Assembly (NCBI RefSeq): GCF_019977355.1
Contig: NZ_AP024656.1
Location: 180,715-244,714 of the forward strand
Direction: 5' to 3'
Origin: Arthrobacter sp. NicSoilB8
GTDB lineage: Bacteria > Actinomycetota > Actinomycetes > Actinomycetales > Micrococcaceae
DNA length: 64,000 nt
The notes below the pieces were generated by a model. It was not told where the DNA came from, did no database searches, and saw only the letters and a program-made list of their open reading frames with translations. A program made the position numbers and the translations under genes. Below are positions 8,527 through 17,975 of this stretch, one piece after another; the stretch's first letter is position 1; each line of letters begins with the position of its first letter.

Positions 8527-9599
8527 GTCAGGCTCCCTAGGTTCGCCGGACCAGCCGGTTGGCCCGACCAGAGCTCTTGTTGACCATGCCGGCCATTTCC
8601 TCTCCTCTCCTCCACGCCCGGGCATTCGACGTTTCCACGGTACGTATCAGCGCCCTGAGCGTAGGGAATCTGACCAGGCACGCAGTACCCGATTGTCTCG
8701 TCCTGGTCGTTCAAACCCGAAGGGAATGGGACGCTGCCCCGGATGAAGCAGAGGATCTCCTCAAACCGGCGGCGATGACTGAACAGGTCGGCATCCCGGT
8801 GACGCGGCTCGCCCCGGACTACTATGAAAAGCGCCTGAACAACAACGTTCCCCGGGCGTGACAATCGAAAAGCGGGGGGACGAGCTGGGATGAGCGGAGC
8901 GGTTTCTCCGACGTGCCGAACAGCAGCATGTTTATATGGTCGGGCCCGCTGCCCGCCAGCTACTCGCTGAGCGCCTGGGCAGCGTTCTCCGAGAGGCGGT
9001 AATGCCGCTGGCGAGTGCCGCAGCGCACGCGTCAGCCCGACCTAACCATGCCTATCAGCGAAGGGTCAGAAAAGGTGCATCCACAAGGAAACCAGCCGTC
9101 ACGACGTCGATATTCTGCTTGTCATGAAGAGCACCTTTCCAATGCTTCTTCTCCCTCACTGTCTTCCCGTTCGTACGGACGGCCTTCCATCGGTCATCAA
9201 CGTGTCGTGTATCAACAACTGCATTGGCGGCAAGGACCCTTCAAATGTAAGTTCTCCAACGGGAAGTCGCCACGACAAATGTCCCCCTCGATCGAGACCG
9301 TGGCCCTGCACACGTGAATGGCATGAAATAGCAGGCTCTGGCGGCCACCGCCGCGGCGACAGTCTGGTCCGCCCGGCGCCGTCGGCGGGCCGGCGCCGCA
9401 GCGTCGGAGCCCAGCACCCTACTGGTCACGGGCGGGGGATGTTTGAGTCTGGGTGTTGACTGGCCAGGTGGACTTCGTGCCAGCAGGCTCGCTGGCCCCG
9501 ATGCCGATCGTCATGGCCTTCCTGGCCCTGCTTTCTCGCAGGAATCAACGCTCGGAGCGAATCCAGGCCAAGGTGTCACTCTCCAGCGCCGTGTGGGGG
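8527..9599. other. long region without a convincing gene
   Basis: About 1.07 kb between the doubtful gene at 8281 and the diguanylate cyclase. The plus frame 8559-8861 (100 codons, ending YYEKRLNNNVPRA) is the most protein-like piece but has no recognised family. From 9331 the sequence is GC-rich with frames open on both strands. It is probably a graveyard of old genes; nothing functional could be assigned. Confidence 0.4.
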
Positions 9600-10742
9600 C
9601 TAAAGCTCTGCGGTGGTGGCCAGGACCGCCTGGTTCCTGCCCCGGGCCTTGGCCCGGTAGAGCGCGGCGTCGGCGGAAGCCAGTGCCGCTGTCACGGCGC
9701 CTCCGGCGTCCAGTCGGGCGATTCCGTAGCTGACGGTGGGCGGAGACTGTATCTGCCCGGAGTTCCTCAGGGTCGCGCTGATCTGTTCGGTGACGCGGAC
9801 CGCCTGCCCAGGCGTGGCCCCGGGAAGAAAAAGGATGAATTCCTCTCCCCCGTACCGTCCCACGAGGTCATTGGACCGGACCGAACTCCTGCAGGCCGAG
9901 GCGAAGGCCCTCAGGGCGGCGTCACCGCCGGCATGGCCGCTGCGGTCGTTGACGGCCTTGAAGTGGTCCAGATCGGCCAAAATGAGGGAGCCGGAGTTTT
10001 CGGCGCCGCGGCGGCTGCCCAACGCGTCCTCCAACAGAGCCAGGAATGCGGCCCGGTTCAGCAGACCCGTCAGGCCGTCATGGCTGGCCCGGATACGGAG
10101 CGCCTCAGTGGCCTGCTCGGCGCTGAGGGCCGTGATGCTGAATGACACGACAATCAGGAGCGTGATGGTCAGCAGCGTGGTGATGCCGGACCCGAAGAAC
10201 ATGCCGAAGACCGGGCCGTCAGGCCCGTCCAGGATGAACGCCGCGCACCGTAAAAGGTAGAAAAGGGCCACGATCCCGGATGTGACAGCCATGGGCACTT
10301 CGGCCCCGTCAAATCCGCCTTTGCGCCGCCATAGCTCGCGGGAGGCAAGCCCGATCATGAGGGACATCGCCGCCAGAAAGCAGGGACCGCCGGACCAATT
10401 GTTGACCGAGGGATGATCCAGTGCGGACACTATCGCCGTGAGGGCCGGCGAGGTGGCAATCTGCCAGCCCCTCACTTTTTTCAGCCGCAGGGAACGGGCA
10501 GCGGCCCAGACGCAGCTGGCACCGAGAACCACTATCGCGTTTCCGGCCGGGTTGGCCCACCGCTGGTGCCAGGTGCCGTTGAGCAGATAGGCGGAAGAAC
10601 CGAGGAGAAAAGCGGTGATCGCCAGACACCACCAGGCGCTGTACTCGGACCTGGTCGAACGGAACGTCACCAGGTAGAACAGCACCAACAGGGTGAACGC
10701 TGACACGCCAAAGGCAACGCGAAGACTGAATACCTCAAGCAA
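9600..10742 (-). CDS. membrane-bound diguanylate cyclase (GGDEF)
   Basis: Synthesises the second messenger c-di-GMP. The N-terminal ~200 residues hold about six to seven hydrophobic helices (VSAFTLLVLFYLVTF; ITLLIVVSFSITAL). A complete GGDEF domain follows: SHDGLTGLLNRAAF, LILADLDHFKAVND and the signature RYGGEEF. No EAL domain is fused. The start is uncertain: TTG 10742 has an AGGCAGG upstream and keeps the first helix at the N-terminus, while the frame stays open to 10913. Its upstream region shares ~82 bp with the region upstream of the SRAP fragment at 30.36 kb. Confidence 0.85.
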   Translation of the reverse strand: MLEVFSLRVAFGVSAFTLLVLFYLVTFRSTRSEYSAWWCLAITAFLLGSSAYLLNGTWHQRWANPAGNAIVVLGASCVWAAARSLRLKKVRGWQIATSPALTAIVSALDHPSVNNWSGGPCFLAAMSLMIGLASRELWRRKGGFDGAEVPMAVTSGIVALFYLLRCAAFILDGPDGPVFGMFFGSGITTLLTITLLIVVSFSITALSAEQATEALRIRASHDGLTGLLNRAAFLALLEDALGSRRGAENSGSLILADLDHFKAVNDRSGHAGGDAALRAFASACRSSVRSNDLVGRYGGEEFILFLPGATPGQAVRVTEQISATLRNSGQIQSPPTVSYGIARLDAGGAVTAALASADAALYRAKARGRNQAVLATTAEL

Positions 10743-10810
10743 TACGGCGACCTGCCTACGGACCGGGAATGTGGCACCAGTATGCCAGCAGAACCATCGC
10801 CTATAACATC

Positions 10811-10892
10811 CGTTACATTTATTGCGTTTCTGATCGCCGAGGACATGGTCGCTGGACCCGGTATGACTTACTCGCCTGTCACTGATGATCCG
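10811..10892. repeat. copy of the SRAP upstream region
   Basis: About 82 bp, from CGTTACATTTATTG to CTGATGATCCG, closely match 30377-30459, which lies directly upstream of the SRAP 5' half. Here the block lies upstream of the diguanylate cyclase in the same orientation relative to the gene. Homology breaks right after GATGATCCG, where the IS110 element begins in the other copy. Confidence 0.65.
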
Positions 10893-11108
10893 CTGCCTGA
10901 AATGCTGCATCAAGCGCGAGGTCTACGACCTCGTCAAGACATAAAGACGCCGGAGTCGCGGCTTGACAAACTATAGGATCATCAATGCGCTGAAGGAATC
11001 GACGATCGGACTGTACGAAACCGAGCTCATCTATCATCTCTGAATTAAAACCCGACACGCCGGTTCTGACTAAGTAATAGTCAGCCCCCCGGGTAATGAA
11101 TCAATACG

Positions 11109-13097
11109 ATGACCGACATGACCACTAAACGCCCCCGGGCAGTTGCTCTCATCACTTCTGTTTTGTTCATGATCGGTGTGGGAGCGGTCAGCACACTGCC
11201 GGCAGCGGCGGCCACCGCTCCCGGTGGTGTCGCTGTCACCTGGACCAACACCAGTGTCTGGACGAGCGGATTCCAGTCCGAGGTGAGTGTACGCAATACG
11301 TCGACCACCAAACTCAACCCGTGGCAGATCTCCTTCACCTATGGCAATCAGGTGAACACGCTGTGGAACGGCGTCCAGTTGCCCGCCGAGGGTGGTTTCG
11401 CTGTGGCGGCTCCTTCCTGGGCAACGACGCTGCCCGCGGGCAGCGCCACATCGTTCGGCTTGACCTCCTTCAAGGTCGGAACCGCCGCATTGTTCCCCAC
11501 GGCCTGCACTGTGGTCGGTCTTCCAACGGGTGCCCCGGCAATCCCGTGTTCTATTAATGGAGCGGCCCCGACACCCACGCCCACCTCAACACCCACGCCC
11601 ACCTCAACACCCACGCCCACCTCAACACCCACGCCCACCTCAACACCCACGCCCACCTCAACACCCACGCCCACCTCAACACCCACGCCCACCTCAACAC
11701 CCACGCCCACGCCCACGCCCACGCCGACAGATCCGCCGGGATCGGCAGGCATTGTTGTCAAGTGGACCAACACGAACATCTGGACGGGCGGATTCCAGTC
11801 CGAAGTGGGTGTGCACAACGCTTCGTCCACCACGCTCAGTCCTTGGCAGATTTCATTCGCCTATGCACATAACGTCGACACGTTGTGGAACGGCCTTTTG
11901 GTGCCGGTGGAGGGTGGTTTTGCCGTAAAAAGCCCGAGCTGGGGCGCTCCGCTGACCTCGGGCGCCGACACATCGTTCGGCTTGACCTCTCTCAAAGTCG
12001 GCACCGCGGCCTCGTTCCCCACGGCGTGCAGCGTGATCGGTCTACCGGCCGGTGCGGCGGCCATCCCCTGCTCCATCGATGGAGCACCCGCGACCCCGAC
12101 TGAAACCCCGGCGCCGACGCCGACGCCGACGGAAACCCCGGCGCCGACGCCGACGGAAATCCCGGCGCCGGCTGGCGGCAGCACCCTCATCGCCCCCTAC
12201 GTGGACATGGGTGTGTGGCCGACCGCTGATCTGTCGGCGTTTTCTGCGGCATCCGGTGTCAAAGCCGTTACAGGGGCGTTCATCGTCGCTGACAGGTCCA
12301 GTGCCTGCAGCCCGACCTGGGCCGGATATACCGCCTACACGATCGGCTCGACAGGTGACTCCTTGGCCGGGATCTCGACGTTCCAGGCCGGGGGAGGACG
12401 GTTCATTGCTTCGTTCGGTGGTGCGATCAACGACGAGCTCGCTCGCGTCTGTACCAGCCCTGCCGCGTTGCTGAACGCGTATACGAGCGTTGTCACCCGA
12501 TTCGGCCTGGACCGGATCGACTTCGACCTCGAGGGCACTGACGTCTCCGATTCGACCTCCAACCAGCGTCGCGCCACGACGGTCGCGGCTCTCCAGGCGC
12601 AGCGCGCCGCTGCCGGTCATCCTCTGCAGGTCTCTCTGACCCTCCCGGTCATGCCGTCCGGTCTCGTCGCGAGTGGTCTGCGCACCGTCCGGGAGTTCGC
12701 CGCTGCAGGGGTGAAGTTGTCTGCCGTCAACGTCATGGCGATGGACTACGGCGACGGGACCACCGCCATGGGAGCGGCGGCGATCTCCGCGGCGAAGGCA
12801 ACGGCCACCCAGCTGGCCACTGTTCCCGCTTACGCCAGCCTGACCAGCGAACAGCGCCTTTCTCTGGTCGGCCTCACGCCGATGATCGGTGCGAACGACG
12901 TCGCAGGGGAAATCTTCACACTGGCCGACGTGGCTACAGTCAGCATGTTCGCCAAGGCCAATTCGCTCGCCAACCTCGGTTGGTGGGAGATGACGCGCGA
13001 CCAGCCGTGCGCCGCCGGCATCCCGACGTACATGTGCTCCGGAGTTAGAGACCCGCGATGGGCGTTCTCGAAGGCGTTCGTCGCTGCGAGTCAGTAG
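11109..13097 (+). CDS. secreted GH18-type chitinase with two CBM2-like domains
   Basis: A 662-aa exported glycosidase. The signal peptide is residues 1-37 (hydrophobic core ALITSVLFMIGVGAV, cleavage after AAA). Two CBM2-like binding modules follow, about residues 42-155 and 215-325, each with VTWTNT or VKWTNT starts and a GFQSEV motif. They are joined by a Pro-Thr-Ser linker and followed by a second PT linker. The catalytic domain (about 360-660) carries DRIDFDLEG, the GH18 DxxDxDxE motif with Glu475 as acid/base, and NVMAMDYGDG. It probably cleaves chitin or a related beta-glycan outside the cell. The catalytic domain is related to that of the gene at 16377. Confidence 0.9.
   Translation: MTDMTTKRPRAVALITSVLFMIGVGAVSTLPAAAATAPGGVAVTWTNTSVWTSGFQSEVSVRNTSTTKLNPWQISFTYGNQVNTLWNGVQLPAEGGFAVAAPSWATTLPAGSATSFGLTSFKVGTAALFPTACTVVGLPTGAPAIPCSINGAAPTPTPTSTPTPTSTPTPTSTPTPTSTPTPTSTPTPTSTPTPTSTPTPTPTPTPTDPPGSAGIVVKWTNTNIWTGGFQSEVGVHNASSTTLSPWQISFAYAHNVDTLWNGLLVPVEGGFAVKSPSWGAPLTSGADTSFGLTSLKVGTAASFPTACSVIGLPAGAAAIPCSIDGAPATPTETPAPTPTPTETPAPTPTEIPAPAGGSTLIAPYVDMGVWPTADLSAFSAASGVKAVTGAFIVADRSSACSPTWAGYTAYTIGSTGDSLAGISTFQAGGGRFIASFGGAINDELARVCTSPAALLNAYTSVVTRFGLDRIDFDLEGTDVSDSTSNQRRATTVAALQAQRAAAGHPLQVSLTLPVMPSGLVASGLRTVREFAAAGVKLSAVNVMAMDYGDGTTAMGAAAISAAKATATQLATVPAYASLTSEQRLSLVGLTPMIGANDVAGEIFTLADVATVSMFAKANSLANLGWWEMTRDQPCAAGIPTYMCSGVRDPRWAFSKAFVAASQ
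11571..11726 (+). repeat. 18-bp coding tandem repeat (Pro-Thr-Ser linker)
   Basis: Seven near-identical copies of an 18-bp unit (ACACCCACGCCCACCTCA) plus a degenerate tail encode the TPTPTS linker between the two CBM2-like modules. Identity at the DNA level suggests recent expansion; copy number should vary between strains. Confidence 0.9.
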
Positions 13098-13277
13098 CGG
13101 AGCGACTTACTCGCGGCGGATGCCTTCGTCGGGGGCCTCATCGAGAACGCTGCAGCGCTGGCGGCGCATTCCTTGGCCAGCAACCACGGGCTGAGCGGTG
13201 ACCGAACTGCGCGAGGCAGCGAAGATCACTAAATCGCGGGTCCGCCGACCGTGCCAGTGAGGGGAACGGATCAAGCG

Positions 13278-13712
13278 TTACCACCCATCACAATCTCGTG
13301 GCCGGCGGATCCACGTTAGGGTAGGGCCAGCACAGCAGTCTCCTCGCTGATGGGCTGCTCCGCGCTCCCCAGCGGGTCGATCGGGCTGGAGACCACAGCG
13401 ATTGCTGGGCGTCACGGGGTTCGGCTCATCCACGGCAGCCGACCGGAAGACACCGCAGCTGGGGCACCCCGGTGGTTGGTCGGCCTCGACAATGATCTGG
13501 CACCGGCCATCATCCAGCACGGAGGCAGAGATGAAGCGATAGCCGGCAGCCTGAAGATGCTGGTGGCAGCGTCGGAGGCCGCCCCGGTAGGCTCAGTCAA
13601 GGCTTGTGGTCCTGTTCCTGGTTGAATGCTTAGACACACTCAGCCCAACAGGGCCACGGGCCTCTTTCTTAGCTACGACACGTAATCAGTTCCCCCACCA
13701 ACCACGAATGGC
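13278..13712 (-). pseudogene. ISL3-family remnant (left end and transposase start)
   Basis: Matches the left part of the ISL3 element at 19517. The region includes the inner part of its terminal repeat (GGTTGGTGGGGGAA on the minus strand near 13700), the shared leader with TGAGTGTGTCTAAGCATTC, and the transposase start (TEPTGAASDAATSIF). The frame then shifts to DQPPGCPSC. The rest of the transposase is absent. Confidence 0.7.
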
Positions 13713-13819
13713 CAGCCCCCGGGCCCGGTTTCCGCGGAAGGAACTCAGCATCCTGAACGGTCCGGTCTCCGACTTGTGGGGGGGCCCGGGCCGCATATCC
13801 CGGATGGATCTATGGGGTG

Positions 13820-16174
13820 TTAGGCAGACCCGGCCCGTTTCCGGCGGTCCGCGGAACCCCGGAGGTCCCGGTTCAGCCGGCGGTCGCCATGATAAAGAAT
13901 CGTTTCCCAGTCGACTTCCTCGGCTGTTTTGGCAATCACGGGGCTCTCCTTCACCTTCTTGGGGCGGGGACTGACATAAAGCCAGTTAACCATCCCGAGA
14001 AAAACATCCACGGCGGAGTTGAAGACGCCGATGTAGGCGCGGATGGCGCCTGCCGCCAGGACTGCGTTCAGTGAGGCGAATGCCACGTTGCCCCAGTTAC
14101 CCACTTGGGCGTCCCGCCACACGGTCAGCAGCGAGAACGCCACAATCGCGTACGGCGTCAGGACGTAGATGGCCGGGGCCGCGGTGCGGTCCTTGACCTT
14201 CGGGGTGCGGGCGAATGGAATCTTATCTCCAGTGACTGCCTGCTGCAGAGATTTCAGCACCCCGGCCAGGTTCACCGGAAGCAGGACCAGGTTGAACCCG
14301 TAGATCCGGAAGATGTCACTGAAGCGGTGCCCACAGTCGCGCAGGTCGCTGCCCATGGCCAAGAAGTAGGGAAGGGCTGCGAGGAACACGATCGGGCTCA
14401 GCAGCCGGCTGTCGTAGGGGTAGGCCAGGAGGAAGAGCAGGCCGAAGCTTGACCATGCGATGGACGCCATGTAGTTCACCCGCAACAGCACCTCCCGGAA
14501 CAGGATCGCCCGGCGCTCGGACCTGTGCTGGCGCAACTGCACCCACAGTTTGGGCAGGATCAGCAGGCCGCCGTTGGCCCAGCGCCGGCGCTGGACAATC
14601 AGAGAGCCGAAGTCGGGAGGGGTGGCGCTGTAACTGAGCCGTTCCGGGTAGTTCACCAGGGTCCAGCCGTGCTGGCCGAGATCGATGCTGGATTCGGTGT
14701 CCTCGATGACGGTCCGGTCCTGAATGTAGGTCCGGATCTCGAAGCCGCCGATGGACTCCACCTCGACGATGTCCTCCAGGGCGCGCTTGCGGATGACGGC
14801 GTTGGCCCCCACCCAGAAGGTCGCACCATAATACGTCATGCCCTGGTGGAGGATGTGCTGGAGGTCGGTGCTGGCACCGGCGACCCGCTCGATCCGGGTG
14901 GGCGCCCCACGGAAGGAGGAGTACGGCGTCTGGGTCACCGCGACGCGTTCGTTGCCGGCCGATTCGAGGAGGTACACCAGGCGCAGGCAGTAATCGCGCA
15001 GCAGGAGTGAGTCGGCGTCCAGTGTCAACAGGTATTCGGTGTCCGGGACGTCAAGGACCGGGCCCGGAATTTCAGGGCCGGCGCCGGCGGCCAGCTTGCG
15101 CAGGACGACGCCGTCGGCGGTTGTTTCCTCTGTCCAGCGGTGGCCCATCAGGGAGATGTAGGCGTTGAGGTTCATCGCCTTGTTCGCCTCGTGGGAGAGG
15201 CTGGCGTACTTCTTGCGCTCGAAGGTCTCAGTCTTCACGTTGAAGATCCAGGTCAGCCGGAGATACAGCTCGTCGAGCCTGGCCCGCGGAGGACAGGTGC
15301 GCTGCGCGGCGGCCGCGTGGAGGCCCAGTAGCACCAGGCGCAGTTCACGGGCCAGGCCCATAAGCACTAGATCCACGAAGAACTCGCCCACGTGGTCCTC
15401 AACCTTTTCGGCAGCGGCCATCGACTCCAGCCAAGCCGCCCCCGCCTCGTATTCGGAGATGAGGACTTCCAGCTCGGAGGCGTCGGTCCCTGGCCCCGCC
15501 GGGGCTGCATCAGCGCGGTACCGGAAGCCCGCCAGCGCCGCATTGGAGCGGGCGGCCGGGACACTCATTGCGGCGGCAATCTCAGCCGCCAGGACCCGAG
15601 TCTTGTCCAGCCTGGCCAGATCGGCCGGGTCCGAGGGGTGCGGCGGATCATCCAGCAGCAGAACAACCTTGAGATCCGGGAACTCCTGCAGGGCCGCGGA
15701 CCACAGCGTCGCGCGTACCACCTGGGGTTCCTCGGCATAGGAGGGCACCAGCACGGTGATTCCCTGATGGTAGTCGGCGAAGTGCCGGTCCAGTTCCCCA
15801 CGGGGAACCCGCGTGTGGTCCCGGAACCGGTAAAGCGCCCCTTGCCGGGCCAACAGATACATCAAAGCGGAAAAAGTCAGGAATGTTACGAGGACAAGAT
15901 AAGAAATCGTCTCGAACTGAAATCTAAAACCCGGATTAGGATTATTTGCCTGCTCCCTGAGAATCGTGGAGATAACGTAGGCAATCCAGGCGGCCACCGT
16001 CGTGAGAATACCCAGCCGTCCGAGGATGATTTTCCGCCGGGAAGGCCGAGGATGAACAATCGACAGCGCTTCGGAGCGCTTCTCCGCCCCCCATTGACGG
16101 CGTCGCACCGTGCTTTCTTGCTCAGTGGGGACGCTTTCTGCATCAAGGCGCGGCAAAACAAGCTGATCAGACAT
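13820..16174 (-). CDS. processive GT2 glycosyltransferase (cellulose/chitin-synthase-like)
   Basis: About 784 aa from ATG 16174, chosen over an upstream start at 16231 because GGGGA sits 3-7 bp before it. Two N-terminal membrane helices (LTTVAAWIAYVISTIL; YLVLVTFLTFSALMYLL) precede the GT-A domain. This carries VLLLDDPP, the DxD motif in LLTLDADSLLLRD, IEDTESS and the QRRRW signature of processive beta-glycan synthases. At least four more helices follow (FGLLFLLAYPYD; YFLAMGSDL). Such enzymes polymerise and export glucan, chitin or hyaluronan-like chains. It is divergent from a GH18 gene with only ~200 bp between starts, a pairing seen where a hydrolase trims the exported polymer. The product is unknown. 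Confidence 0.87.
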   Translation of the reverse strand: MSDQLVLPRLDAESVPTEQESTVRRRQWGAEKRSEALSIVHPRPSRRKIILGRLGILTTVAAWIAYVISTILREQANNPNPGFRFQFETISYLVLVTFLTFSALMYLLARQGALYRFRDHTRVPRGELDRHFADYHQGITVLVPSYAEEPQVVRATLWSAALQEFPDLKVVLLLDDPPHPSDPADLARLDKTRVLAAEIAAAMSVPAARSNAALAGFRYRADAAPAGPGTDASELEVLISEYEAGAAWLESMAAAEKVEDHVGEFFVDLVLMGLARELRLVLLGLHAAAAQRTCPPRARLDELYLRLTWIFNVKTETFERKKYASLSHEANKAMNLNAYISLMGHRWTEETTADGVVLRKLAAGAGPEIPGPVLDVPDTEYLLTLDADSLLLRDYCLRLVYLLESAGNERVAVTQTPYSSFRGAPTRIERVAGASTDLQHILHQGMTYYGATFWVGANAVIRKRALEDIVEVESIGGFEIRTYIQDRTVIEDTESSIDLGQHGWTLVNYPERLSYSATPPDFGSLIVQRRRWANGGLLILPKLWVQLRQHRSERRAILFREVLLRVNYMASIAWSSFGLLFLLAYPYDSRLLSPIVFLAALPYFLAMGSDLRDCGHRFSDIFRIYGFNLVLLPVNLAGVLKSLQQAVTGDKIPFARTPKVKDRTAAPAIYVLTPYAIVAFSLLTVWRDAQVGNWGNVAFASLNAVLAAGAIRAYIGVFNSAVDVFLGMVNWLYVSPRPKKVKESPVIAKTAEEVDWETILYHGDRRLNRDLRGSADRRKRAGSA

Positions 16175-16376
16175 TAGTCCCCATTGGCTGCAAGTCGGAG
16201 TTTCGGCATGTGCCAATGGCGGATCGCGCACGAGGCACCGGAATATTCTGGTGAGTGCCCTTATAATAATGCAAGCTCAGCCCGTTTCCGGACATCAGAC
16301 ACCCCGGCACTTGCTCGAACTGATCCCCACGGCCGGCGCATGGCCGACAACTCAACTTCCTGACAAAGGGGGCCCT
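16175..16376. promoter_or_regulatory. divergent promoter region, GT2 / GH18
   Basis: A 202-bp gap between the divergent starts of the glycosyltransferase and the GH18 protein. It must hold both promoters, so coordinated control is likely. No clear palindromic operator was seen. Confidence 0.4.
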
Positions 16377-17975
16377 GTGTCCGCAAGATTCCCAGGCCGC
16401 AAATTATCTGTTCTCCGGCTCAGCATCCTCACCGTCGTCGTCGCGGCTGTGGCTGTCGGCGGCGTGGCCGCATGGGGCAACTTCCAGGACGTCCGGGCAG
16501 CCGAGGCCATCCCGTCGGGCTTCTCCGGCTACGTCGATGTCACGGCGACGCCCCGCTACGCCTTCGAGGCGCCGGTGTCCAAGGAAGCAGGGAATGTGGT
16601 TCTTTCCTTCGTGGTGGCCGATCCGAAGGGCCCGTGCACGCCATCGTGGGGCGCCGCCTATTCCCTCTCAGAGGCAGCATCGGCCCTGGACCTGGACCGG
16701 CGGGTGGCACGGCTCCAGCAACTGGGCGGCACCGTGGCCGTTTCCTTCGGCGGACTGAACAACAACGAACTGGCTGCCGGCTGCACGGACCCGGAGAAGC
16801 TGAAGTCGGCCTACCGTGCCGTCGTGGACCGCTACAACGTCACCAGCATCGACCTTGATGTCGAGGGCGGGGCCCTCTCCGCGGCCGACGCGCTGGACCG
16901 GCGCTCCACTGCGATCGCAGCCCTCCAGCAGGACCGCCGGCGGGACGGCAAGGACCTGGGCGTCTGGCTGACGCTGCCGGCTGACCCTAACGGGATCACA
17001 ACGGCGGGCAGCGACGCCGTGCGACGGATGATCACCGCCGGCGTCGACCTCGCCGGAGTGAACATCATGACGATGGACTACGGGGCAAGCAAGCTTCCAG
17101 GCCATTCCATGTACGAGAACGCGGTGTCCGCTGCGGAGGCCGCACACGGGCAGCTGACCGACATCTACCGGGCAGCAGGCAGAGAACTCGGCAGCGAAAC
17201 GGTGTGGCGCAAGATCGGCATCACGCCCATGATCGGCCAGAACGACATCCCAGGCGAAATCTTCACCCTCACGGACGCCCAGGAGCTCAGCAGCTACGCG
17301 GCCGAGAAGGGAGTGGGCCGGCTTTCCATCTGGTCCCTCAACCGGGACCGAACCTGCAGCCCGAACTTCCCCGACATCAAACAGGTTTCGGACGGCTGCA
17401 GCGGCATTGACCAGGGCGGATCGACCTTCGCCACGATCCTCGGCGCCGGAGTCGCTGGCCCGGTTTCCGGGCCGACGGCTTCGGCACAGCAGACGGCGGT
17501 CCCCGCCATCACAGACAATCCGTCCACCAGCCCGTACCCGGTCTGGTCCGAGAACACCACCTACACCGCCGGAGAACGGATTGTGCGGCACTCCTACGTC
17601 TACGAGGCCAAATGGTGGACACGCGCCGACACCCCCGACGATCCGGTACTCCAGAACGGGACCACCCCCTGGCGCATCATCGGCCCCGTACTGCCCGGGG
17701 ACAAGCCGACCCCGCAACTGACTGCACCTGAAGGTACGGCGCCGGAGTGGCAGCCGGCGACCGTCTACGTCAAGGGCGACCGGGTGCTCTTCGAAGGCCG
17801 CGTCTTCGACGCCAAATGGTGGACCCAGACAGACAGCCCCGACGCCTCGTTGCAGGGCTCCCTGGAATCGCCTTGGACCAAGCTGCCGGACGCGGAACTA
17901 CTGAAGATCATGGCCACAGCGACAGCGGCCGCCGCGCCGGCACCCATGACGACGGCACCCGCTCCGGCGCCGTGA
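16377..17975 (+). CDS. secreted GH18-type glycosidase with two CBM5/12-like modules
   Basis: 532 aa from GTG 16377, which has AAAGGGGG just upstream and puts a good signal peptide first (VLRLSILTVVVAAVAVGGVA). The alternative upstream start at 16251 is less likely. The catalytic domain (about 45-370) has TSIDLDVEGG, the GH18 acid/base Glu163, plus NIMTMDYG and ITPMIGQNDIPGEIF, shared with the gene at 11109. Two chitin-binding CBM5/12 modules follow, each with an AKWWT motif (YEAKWWTRAD; FDAKWWTQTD). The Ala/Pro tail is low-complexity. It is divergent from the GT2 synthase, so it may process the polymer made there or degrade external chitin. Confidence 0.9.
   Translation: MSARFPGRKLSVLRLSILTVVVAAVAVGGVAAWGNFQDVRAAEAIPSGFSGYVDVTATPRYAFEAPVSKEAGNVVLSFVVADPKGPCTPSWGAAYSLSEAASALDLDRRVARLQQLGGTVAVSFGGLNNNELAAGCTDPEKLKSAYRAVVDRYNVTSIDLDVEGGALSAADALDRRSTAIAALQQDRRRDGKDLGVWLTLPADPNGITTAGSDAVRRMITAGVDLAGVNIMTMDYGASKLPGHSMYENAVSAAEAAHGQLTDIYRAAGRELGSETVWRKIGITPMIGQNDIPGEIFTLTDAQELSSYAAEKGVGRLSIWSLNRDRTCSPNFPDIKQVSDGCSGIDQGGSTFATILGAGVAGPVSGPTASAQQTAVPAITDNPSTSPYPVWSENTTYTAGERIVRHSYVYEAKWWTRADTPDDPVLQNGTTPWRIIGPVLPGDKPTPQLTAPEGTAPEWQPATVYVKGDRVLFEGRVFDAKWWTQTDSPDASLQGSLESPWTKLPDAELLKIMATATAAAAPAPMTTAPAPAP

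Noticed and set aside
9124..9459. 111-codon plus-strand frame
   Set aside because: Composition lacks coding bias and no domain or ribosome site supports it.
11348..11833. Val-Gly repeat protein on the minus strand
   Set aside because: Antisense reading of the 18-bp linker repeat.
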